A stretch of DNA of 64,000 nt, taken from NCBI GenBank assembly GCA_001513895.1, contig LLKO01000023.1, positions 62,001 through 126,000 of the forward strand, given 5' to 3'. Below the pieces are notes generated by a model that worked only from the letters and a program-made list of their open reading frames with translations, was not told where the DNA came from and searched no databases. A program made the translations under genes and the position numbers. Shown piece by piece: positions 55,565 through 64,000 of the stretch (the stretch's first letter is position 1; the number at the start of each line of letters is the position of its first letter). This DNA is from Graphilbum fragrans (Eukaryota > Ascomycota > Sordariomycetes > Ophiostomatales > Ophiostomataceae).

Positions 55565-58493
55565 TCAGCTGCCCGGCGTCCCGCCAAACGCCACGCCGCC
55601 GCCGTTCAGCAGCGACCAGTAGGTCGTGTCCACGCCCTGCATGACCCAGTCGTCGGCCGCTCCCATCAAGTCGGGGAAGGCCGTCGCTCCCGCCAAGCCG
55701 GGGAAGCCGGTGCCGCCGTCGGGCGCCTCGTCCACGGACGCGCCCGGAAGGTCGCCCGCGATGCCGGGCAGCGTGTCAAAGTCGACCAGCATGGCATTGA
55801 GGTCGGGCGGCAGGCTGTCGACGGCGTTGTGCCACTGCAAAACAGCGTCGTCTTTGGCGGCGAGCTCGCCGCCGGTGGCGGGCGGCATGAAGTCGTAGGG
55901 GGCGGCGGAGGGGAGGGCGTCGACGGACGGCACCGAGAACGCGTCGGGGTCGTGCTGCAGGGGGGCATGGGCGTGGATGTTGACGGTGCCAAAGTAGGGC
56001 ACGTTGAGGCGCACAGGCGAGGGGGCGGTGCCTGCTGCTGCGGCGGGTGTGGCGGCTGCGGCGGCCGTGGCTGTCTCGGATGCGGCGGTGCCGGTGGTGG
56101 GAGGGGCGCCGCAGGTCTGGTGCGGATCGGCGGCAAGATACGCGGGCTCCGGATCCGGCCGGCGCGCCACCTGGTCGAGGATGGGCATGAGCTGCTGCAC
56201 GGTGGCGGCGGACTCCTGCGACAGGCGGTTCTTGTTGACCATGCCGATGTACTCCATGCGCTCGCGGACGCGCTCGACCATGGCCCAGTCCTGGCGCAGC
56301 TGCTGGTCAAAGGACGCCTGGGCGGCGGCCGCGGCGCGGACGGCGTCGACATCGGCGTCCGGGGGCGCGTCGGCCGGCCGGCGCAGGCCGAGGTAGCCGA
56401 GAATGAGCGTCATGGCGGCGATGAGCGAGGCGTAGTCGATGTGGCGGCACGAAAAGGCCGAGTTGACGAGCAGGCGGAAGTGGATGAAGCGCTGCAGGAC
56501 CTCGCGGCTCGACCGCAGACAGGCGATCTTGTTGTACGAGGTGCAGCGCACGGGGTTCGTGTGGCCGGCGCCCGTCACCAGGTCGCCGCGCAGCATGTAC
56601 GGCAGGTGCAGCAGGATCATGGTCAGGTGGTAGTTGACCTGGATGATGGAGCGCCGCATTTCCGCAAAGATGAAGCTGGGCGCCGAGTACGGGTCGTAGC
56701 TCGGCACCGCCCACCACCCGCGCGCCAGATCCGACGACGCCGACGCCGCCAGCAGCTCGCCGTCGATCGCCTGCGTCGCCGCGTAGGTCTCGTCCGGCGT
56801 CGCGCCGCGCGCGTGGTTCCGCTCGATGATCCGGCCCGTGATGGCCGTCAGCGCCTGGCCCAGCCGCTCTTCCGCCGTCGCCCGCTCGGCCGCCGCCGGC
56901 GCCGCTAGCGGCGGCACCGCCAGCACTTCGTCGCCCGGCGCCGTGCCCGCCCGCAGGCCCAGCAGCAGCGACACGTAGCGGTCGGACGCGTTGATGCGGT
57001 ACCACAGCGACGCCGCCGACGGGCGCCGCCGGGGGTCGGCCGCCGGATCGCACGATTTCAGCGCCCGGGTGTGCCCCTGGTCGAGGCCCACGAGCTGCGC
57101 CAGGCTCATGGCGCGCCGGTAGCTGAGCCAGGCCTTGCGCAGGTGGCCCGCGTTCGCCTGCTGCTGGCCCATCAGCACCAGACACTGCAGGCCCTCGACG
57201 TGGCCGATCAGCTCGTCGTTCGACGTCACGGTGTGGCCAATCACGCTGGCGATGCGGTTGATGGTCGTGGGCAGCGTGTCCGTGAGCCGCAGCTTGTTCT
57301 GCAGCATAAAACACGGCGCCATCTGCTGCATGCACAGCACCAGCTGCAGCAGCCGCCGCGCCAGCACCGCCGGGTGGCTGTGCGCCGGGGGGACCACCGC
57401 CAGGTCTTCCGGCGCCTCGGCCCGCCCGTTTGCAATGTCGTCCTCGCTGTGGAAGAGCGAGATCACGTACAGCGCCGTCGTGCTGTTAGCAATCGTGTCG
57501 ATGTCGTCCTGCGCCGGGAAGAGCGTGTGCAGCAGCCGGCTGAGGCCCTGGTACTTGGGCAGCGCTGACGTGAGCGAGGAAGACGAGGCCTCGTGTTGCG
57601 TTCGGCCGTCAGTCGTGGACATGGCCGCTGTCGACGTGCCTGCCGTCGACCCTGTTCCGCCCGACGTGCCGCCCGACGTGCTGCCGCTGCTTCCTGGACT
57701 GTGCGATGCATGCGAGGCATGCGAGGCGTGCGAGGCGTGGTGAGCCGGTCCGTGGCCGCTGGCGCTGGCTTCGAGGGACGAGCTCGGCGTGTAAGCCGCT
57801 CCGGTGTTGGGCGACGTCTGCGAAAGCCGGTCCTGGATGCCCAGCAGCGCGGCCACTGGCGTGTTGTCGGCGGCCGACGAGTCCAGCACGTCGATGGACT
57901 CGAAGTTGTGTGCGGCATCGGCCGTGGGACACGATCGAGCCGCCATCGACCCCGGATCGTCGAAATGGTCCTCCTCCAACGTCGCCAGTCCACACATCCC
58001 GGCATCATGGCATGGCGCCGGCCCCAGCTTGGCTCCGCTGCTCCTGCTGCCGTCCCGGCCGGCTCCCGTGGCCGGCGACGGCCGCCGTGCGCGCTCCTCT
58101 CCGTGTGAGTATCGGTCCGCCGCGGCTGTCGAGGACGACTCGCTCGAAGGGCTTCGGTTTTCCGCCAAGACGTGCTGCATCAGCCGCTCCATCATCACCT
58201 CCAGCCGGTCGAGGCGCTGGGACATCTTGCGCTCTGGTGGCGGCGCCGGCGGTGCTTCGTCGGCCAGTTCTTGGCTGCGGCACGCCGAGCCCCGGCCCCG
58301 GCAGCCAATACAGATGGCGTCGTCTGGGGCCGAGAACTGGCATCGGATCTTGCGGCGACGACCTGATTAGTCAGCATCATATCACGACAGCAGACAGAAC
58401 AGAACAGACGGGACACCTACACTCCCAGCAGCTGTGCGTGCCCTTGCGCACCTTGCGCCGCCGCGCCTCCTCCGCCGCCGCAGCTTGGTTCAT
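55565..58493 (-). CDS. Zn2Cys6 transcription factor, right edge of dioxygenase-permease block
   Basis: Two exons, 58493-58421 and 58362-55565, give 956 residues. The zinc cluster spans the junction: CWEC, then RRRKIRC, then CIGCRGRGSAC (residues 22-51; C-x2-C-x6-C-x9-C-x2-C-x6-C). Splicing at T|GTAGGT...AATCAG|GT restores the second cysteine. A helix (MSQRLDRLEVMMERLMQHVL) gives a dimerisation segment. The middle region includes LQCLVLMGQQQANAGHLRKA, WLSYRRAMSLAQLVGLDQGH and SASSDLARGWWAVPSYDPYS. Ala/Gly/Thr/Pro-rich stretches follow, and an acidic C-terminus probably activates. The gene is convergent with the permease (62 bp between stops). Whether it regulates the block or a distant pathway is open. 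Confidence 0.9.
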
Positions 58494-59465
58494 GGTGCTT
58501 TGTGGTATGGCAGATATCAAAGTGGGAGGTTCGTCAATGACGAATCAGGTAAGCGTTAGTCAGTGGACGACGGCGAAGACGGATAAGTGCGGCGGACGAA
58601 AACCGCTGCGGGACGCCGCATATAAGTACAAGCAGGTGCAGTAGCCAGAATGGCTCATTCGACGCGTTTGGATGCAGAAGAAAAACACCAACAGAGCAGA
58701 CCGGCGCAGAGAGTCGAGAACAAGGAGACAAGAGAGCTCTCGAGCTTCCACGTTGGAGCTACTACAGTGATTGGTCAGCCCCACTACGTACTTTTGCTGG
58801 GCGGTCGGCCGACGGACGGACGAATTTGGGCCAATCACACGCCACATATGGCTCCTATGCCTCATCACGTCACAGCTCCATCGCACCAGGATGGGGGTGC
58901 ACAGCTGTCCAGGCTCATCTGCCCGTCTTATGCTGTGTGCTAGTAGCTGATCCGCACGCGAGGGAAAGGGTGCAAGAACGGAGCGTGGTTGTAGAGAATG
59001 GTCCGAATTGCCAGGCCGTCAGCTGGTGCACTAACCCGTTGAGGCAGCACTAACAGAGTTACGTCTAAGCACCTGCGTACTCCCTATGTACTTGTTATCA
59101 TCGACTGGCAGTCCAGGGATCCAGCAATTGTCTAGCAACTCGAGCCATCAGCGTCTGACCGCTCCTTGATAAGCTGCCAATGGAGTCACCGCTCCGTGTT
59201 CCTGGGCTCGCTTCTTTCGCTCACAGATACGGACAGACCCCTTTCTCGTCCCTGAAACCCAGGTAAAACTACTGAGTCACGTCACGTGCGCTGCACCCCG
59301 CGCTAGGTGACTCATTTTGCTATCGCCGTTCAAATAACAGGCCCTAGCCCAATTCCACCTAAATTTATTGTGGATAGCATCACATCCCACCAACAACGAC
59401 CGACGATTGTTTGCCCGTTGCGCACTTCTCCCTGTCTCTCCTCGCGCTCTCGCCACCCCGCCAAC
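58494..59465. promoter_or_regulatory. Divergent region upstream of regulator and AsnRS, with two GCN4/CPC1-type sites
   Basis: TGAGTCA at 59273-59279 and TGACTCA at 59308-59314 are both perfect matches to the TGASTCA element bound by Gcn4/CPC1, 152-193 bp upstream of the AsnRS ATG. A CACGTG E-box lies between them at 59283-59288. The rest of the 972 bp has no gene-like frame. Confidence 0.6.
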
Positions 59466-60557
59466 ATGGCGGTGATCTACATTGACGAAGTCAAGGGCGT
59501 CGACGCCGACACGGCCGGCGCCCAGGACGCGCCCTACAAAACGCTGGGACCGGCGTACGACAAGCACGGCGCCGACGCCCAGTATCTGGTGAAGAAGGAC
59601 GGCGACGAGGAATTCAAGCCGGCGGCCAAGGCGGCGCTCAAGAAGGCCGTGACCTTTGCGGCGGCCGCACAGAAGAAGCGCGACGCCGCGGCGGCCCGGG
59701 CCGACAAGGAAGCGCAGGCGGCCGCGGCGCGCGAGGCCGTGCTGGCGCAGGCGAAAAACATCAAGATCTCCGAGGACCCCGCGCTGCCGGACGCGAAGCG
59801 CATTGGCCTGGCGCAAACGGACAAGGCGGTGGTGGGAGAGCTGGTGACCAAGGCAGACGACGCGCGGGACGGCGTGAAGCGCGTGCGCGTGGTGGGCCGC
59901 GTGCACCGGGTGGCCAAGCAGGGCGGCCTGATTTTCGTGACGATCCGGCACGGCCTCGACCTGATGCAGTGTCTGCTGGCGGGCAACCTGGCCAAGACGT
60001 ACGACGCGCTGACGCTGACGCGCGAGTCGTCGATCGAGCTGGTGGGCGAGCTGTGGGCGGTGCCGGCGGGCCTGCACGCGCCGCTGGACCGCGAGCTGCA
60101 CGCGGACTTTTTCCGCATCATTTCGGCGGCCCCCGGCGGCGACGAGGCCTTTACCAACATGGTGCCGACCGACGGCGACCCGACGACGCTGCTCAACCTG
60201 CGGCACCTGACGCTGCGCCAGGACAAGCCGAGCGCCATCATGTACGTGCGCGACGTGCTGGAGACGGCCTTCCACGCGGCGTTCCGGGAGCTGGCCATGA
60301 AAAAGGTCAGCCCGCCGGCGCTGGTGCAGACGCAGGTCGAGGGCGGCGCGACGCTCTTCGGCTTCGACTACTACGGCGAGCCGGCGTACCTGACGCAGTC
60401 GAGCCAGCTGTACCTCGAGACCATGCTGCCGTCGCTGGGCGACGTGTACTGCATTGAGAAGTCCTTCCGCGCCGAGAAGTCACTGACACGGCGGCATGTA
60501 AGTAGAAGGGAGATGAAGAGAGAAGGAGAAGAGATAAGAGGGAAGAGGAATGAGGGA

Positions 60558-60589
<32 letters not shown>

Positions 60590-61530
60590 ACGAAAGATCG
60601 CGGCTAACACCCCAGCTCTCCGAGTACTCCCACGTCGAGGCCGAGCTCGACTTCATCACGTTTGACGACCTGCTCTCGCACCTCGAGCACATGATCTGCC
60701 GCGTCATCGACCTGACGCTCGAGGACCCCGTGGCGGCCGCCAAGATCAAGGAGTACAACCCCGAGTTTGTCAAGCCGTCGCGCCCGTTCTTGCGCATGCG
60801 CTACACCGACGCCATCGAGTGGCTGCGCCAGCGCGGCATCCTGACCGCCGAGGGCAAGGAGCACGAGTTTGGCGACGACATGTGGGTGTTTTTGTTTTCT
60901 TCTTCTTCTTTTTTCCTGTTTTTCATCTTGTTTTTCGTTTATTTGTTTATTTTGTTTATACTAATACGCAAAGTGCCGAGGCGGCCGAGCGCAAGATGAC
61001 CGACGAAATCAACCGCCCCATCCTGCTGACGCACTTCCCCGTCGAGATCAAGGCGTTCTACATGCAAAAGGCCGACGACGACAAGCGCGTCACCGAGTCG
61101 GTCGACGTCCTGATGCCCGGCGTCGGCGAGGTCGTCGGCGGCAGCATGCGTATCTGGGACTACGACGAGCTGCTGGCCGCCTACAAGCGCGAAGAGATCG
61201 ACCCGGCCGGCTACTTCTGGTACCTTGACCAGCGCAAGTACGGCTCGTCGCCGCACGGCGGATACGGACTGGGACTGGAGAGGTGCGTGTCTGCTGTTTG
61301 GCTCTTTGTTCCCTTATCCGTTTTTTCCTTTGCTCTTCGCCCTCTATCTTTGCTCTCTTCCATTGCCTTCCTCTCTCCCTTACTCTTTTCTTCCTTCCCC
61401 CCGCTTCCTGCCCACGCAATACTTGCCTATTTCGGTGCTGACAGACAGATTCCTGGCGTGGCTGATGAAGCTCTGGACGGTCCGCGAGGCCTGCCTGTAC
61501 CCGCGTTTCATGGGCAGATGCGCCCCGTAG
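59466..61530 (+). CDS. DED81: Cytosolic asparaginyl-tRNA synthetase (class II)
   Basis: Four exons, 59466-60497, 60616-60881, 60974-61282 and 61449-61530, give 562 residues. It charges tRNA-Asn in the cytosol. The N-terminal extension (MAVIYIDEVKGVDADTAGAQ, then an Ala/Lys-rich helix) is the appendix of fungal and animal AsnRS. The anticodon-binding OB fold includes VRVVGRVHRVAKQGGLIFVT. Class II motif 2 is in DVYCIEKSFRAEKSLTRRHL; motif 3 is PHGGYGLGLERFLAWL. The active-site segment FGFDYYGEPAYLTQSSQLYL and the ending YPRFMGRCAP separate it from AspRS. Splicing at GACAT|GTGGGT and AAAG|T is required to get FGDDIAEAAERKM. No mitochondrial presequence is visible. The gene likely belongs to general amino-acid control, given the two GCN4-type sites upstream. 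Confidence 0.93.
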
Positions 61531-62173
61531 AGGTGATGGATGCACAGATTATGGATGTACGAGAGCAGCAGGAACTGCATGGATAGAGACGGATTATTCA
61601 TAGATTTACGTTGCGGTCTGACGTGGTGAAGCTCTGTTAAGGTGCTTTGGTGTTGTGCTCCACTCCTGTAGTGCCTCGTGCTCAGTGTAGTGCTCAGTGT
61701 AGTGTAGTGCCCAGTGAGTGCCCAGTGCAGTGCTCAGTGAGTGCTCAGTGCATACTCTAGTGTTAGTGCCGATGCGCTAAAACACAACGTCACTAACCCG
61801 CCTAAAGCATCCATGTCGTCATGCCTGCTAGCCACTCACAGCGCGCGCAATGCCCGATTACGCTGGCGTTCCCCACTCTATCGCCAGCTTCACGTATGAT
61901 ATCACCTTTACACGCTCTGAGTCCGTATCGTAGTTCGATCCGCGTGTCGCTCGCTGTTGCTTGTGTCCCTGGGCAGAAGAGGGGTGGGTGGTGCCGGACC
62001 CCTCCATCCACACTCAGCGTCGATGATGCAAGTCCGCGCGGACGGACAGTTTGCTGCCGCCGTCTGCTGATAAATGTGTGTCTTCTTTCTGTTCTTCTGT
62101 GCACCTGCCTTTTATTTGGGTTTCATTTGACTTGTCTTTTGCTTGTCTTTGACCTTTTCCATTGCTTTGATCC
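61531..62173 (+). other. Intergenic between AsnRS and Rieske flavoprotein
   Basis: 643 bp. Apart from the CAGTG-rich repeat at 61676-61752 I see no gene or structured RNA. It must contain the promoter of the following gene. Confidence 0.5.
61676..61752 (+). repeat. Degenerate GTGCYCAGTG repeats
   Basis: Seven CAGTG cores in under 80 bp (gtgctcagtgtagtgctcag, gtgcccagtgagtgcccagt and so on). They resemble 33131-33191 upstream of the symporter. Confidence 0.7.
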
Positions 62174-64000
62174 ATGCAATGCTTTTCACGTAGATTTCTG
62201 GCTCTCCGACTGCCGCCGAATCCAGCGTCCCATTATTTTCACCCCCGATTGCCCACCCCGCGCTTTTCCACCATGGCCGAGTTCAAGCTCAAGGATGTGG
62301 CCTCGCTGTCGCTCAAAGTCGGCGAAAAGCAGGAGGTCGAGGTCGAGGGTCTCGACAGCAAGGTGTTGCTGGTCAATGCTGCCGGCACCATCCAGGCCAT
62401 TGGGCCCAAATGCACGCATTACGGCGCACCGCTGGTCAAAGGCGTGCTGACGGCGGATGGCCGTATTACCTGTCCATGGCACGGGGGTGAGTCTCTGTTG
62501 TCTTGGAGCCGTCTGTTCTTTACTCCATTCTGCGTCTCTCTTTCCATTCTGCCTTCTCTCCTTCTTTGTCTCTATTTCCCTTCATCTCTTTTCTTTGTCT
62601 CTATCGTGTGCTATTCCTTTATTCTATCCTCTACCTCTGTTTTCATTCTGTCTTGCTCCACACTCTTTCCATCCATCGATTCTCATCCTCGTCCTTCTCT
62701 TCGCCTTGTTCACGGCTAACTCCCACCACAGCCTGCTTCAATGCCAAGACTGGCGACGTCGAAGATGCCCCCGCTCTCGATTATCTCCCGACTTTTAAAG
62801 TCACCGAGCGCAACGGCGCCGTCTACATTTCCGGCAGCAAAGACGCCATCAAGTCCAGCCGCCGCAAGCCCAACATCCGATGCGCTGCTCCTGCGGCCAC
62901 GGCCGACAAGGTCGTCATTGTCGGCGGCGGCTCCGGGGCCATTGGCGCGATCGAGACGCTCCGCGAAAAGGGATTCGCCGGCGACATCACCGTGATCTCG
63001 GCCGAAGGCTACCTGCCGATCGACCGCCCCAAGCTCTCCAAGGCCCTGATCGGGGATCCGGCCAAGGTGCAGCTGCGCGACCAGGCCTGGTTCGAGTCAG
63101 GAAGCGTCCGCGTGGTCTTTGACGAGGTCACGGCCGTCGATTTTGCCGCGCAAACAGTGCAGACCGCCGCCTCGGCGTCTGTGCCCTACAACAAGCTGAT
63201 CCTCGCCACCGGAGGCACGGCCCGGCGGCTGCCGCTGCCTGGCTTCCGTGCCGGCGAGCTCGACCGTATTTTCACGCTGCGCAATGCCCACGACGTCCAG
63301 AAGATCACGGCGGTGCTTGGCGACGGCCCGGCGCGCAAGAAGCTCGTCATTGTCGGCTCGTCGTTCATCGGCATGGAGCTGGCCAACGCCACGGCTACGA
63401 ACCACGACGTCACCGTCATCGGCATGGAGAAAGTGCCGCTGGAGCGCGTCCTCGGCGAGGCCGTTGGGGCGGCGGCCCAGGCCGGCCTCGAGAAGAACGG
63501 CGTGCAGTTCTATCTGTCTGCCTCGGTCGACAAGGCCGAGCCGGCGGCCTCCGATGCCGCCCGAGTGGGAGCCGTCCTGCTCAAAGACGGCACACGCCTC
63601 GAGGCTGATCTCGTCGTCCTCGGCGTCGGCGTGGCTCCCGCGACAGCGTTCCTCAAAGACAACCCGGCCGTGCAGCTCGAAAAGGACGGCTCACTGCGCA
63701 CCGATCTCTCCTTCGCCGTCCCCGGCCTGCCGGGCGTCTACGCCGTCGGCGACATTGCCACATTTCCCTACTTTGGCCCCGGCGCCGAGGGACACCCCGT
63801 GCGCATCGAGCACTGGAACGTGGCGCAAAAGGCCGGCCGCATTGCCGCGCAGCACATTGCCGACCCCGGCCGCGCCGTGCCGGCACGCTCGTTCTTCACC
63901 CCCGTGTTCTGGTCGGCGCTCTCGGCACAGCTGCGCTACTGCGGCAACACCGCGGCCAGCGGCTTCGACGACATCGTGATCCAGGGCAGCCTGGCGTCGG
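62174..64000 (+). CDS. Rieske-type AIF-like FAD/NAD(P) oxidoreductase (3' end outside window)
   Basis: Two exons seen, 62174-62486 and 62732-64000; the gene continues beyond the window. Domain order is Rieske [2Fe-2S] then pyridine nucleotide-disulphide oxidoreductase, as in AIFM3 and fungal AIF-like proteins. Cluster ligands: CTHYGAPL and CPWHG|ACF across the intron (C-x-H and C-x2-H). FAD motif VVIVGGGSGAIGAIETLREK, NAD(P) motif KLVIVGSSFIGMELANA, and the second FAD motif GVYAVGDIATFPYF are intact. Two starts are possible: ATG 62174 gives a 33-residue leader (MQCFSRRFLALRLPPNPASH, then FHPRLPTPRFST) without acidic residues, a good mitochondrial presequence. ATG 62273 (MAEFKLKDV) has the stronger context (ccaccATGG) and gives a cytosolic form. 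I list the upstream start. The intron is 245 nt, rather long for this window. Confidence 0.88.

Noticed and set aside
56307..57335. 342-codon minus-strand frame rich in Ala/Gly/Arg
   Set aside because: Shifted-frame shadow of the 956-residue Zn2Cys6 regulator.

Overview
The window is nuclear DNA of a filamentous ascomycete (Pezizomycotina). Sordariomycetes is my best guess and the species is not determinable from the sequence alone. The reasons are short spliceosomal introns (mostly 45-130 nt, GTRNGT donors, CTAAC/CTGAC branch points), GC-rich third codon positions, three Zn2Cys6 regulators with fungal-type middle regions, an NLR-like hydrolase-NACHT protein, fungal EOS1 and an Mba1/mL45-type mitoribosomal protein. 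I rebuilt 22 genes by joining open frames across introns; exon coordinates are in each entry. Every junction listed keeps the frame, but no transcript was available.

Layout. 1-6.2 kb: end of an MDR-type reductase, a Tda3-like FAD oxidoreductase, a coiled-coil protein with a C-terminal membrane anchor, and a short-chain dehydrogenase. 7.4-15.0 kb: a Zn2Cys6 regulator and a full-size ABCB exporter, divergent from a 486-bp promoter that holds a CCGGAC/GTCCGG inverted repeat. 15.2-21.7 kb: mitochondrial RNA helicase SUV3 and a 1126-residue member of a function-unknown fungal family. 21.7-25.2 kb is gene-poor. 25.2-28.2 kb: an Elp6-like protein and ribosomal protein eL37. 28.2-33.5 kb is mostly non-coding, with one small Ser-rich Cys/His gene. 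33.5-42.8 kb: a sodium:solute symporter with a 601-nt intron, EOS1, an Mba1/mL45-like protein and an RS/His-rich nuclear protein. 45.2-49.7 kb: an NLR-like protein whose C-terminus contains a hydrophobic minisatellite.

49.8-58.5 kb is a compact four-gene block: Zn2Cys6 regulator, PhyH-type Fe(II)/2-oxoglutarate dioxygenase, NCS1 nucleobase-type permease and a second Zn2Cys6 regulator. Dioxygenase and permease diverge from a 609-bp promoter carrying three near-identical 15-bp repeats, so this looks like a small uptake-and-oxidation module with its own regulators. The substrate is unknown. 59.4-64.0 kb: cytosolic asparaginyl-tRNA synthetase, with two GCN4/CPC1-type sites upstream, and a Rieske/AIF-like flavoprotein that runs off the end and has a possible alternative mitochondrial start.

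The best candidates for undescribed biology are the dioxygenase-permease module with its repeated operator, the NLR with the hydrophobic repeat tail, and the large orphan-family protein.
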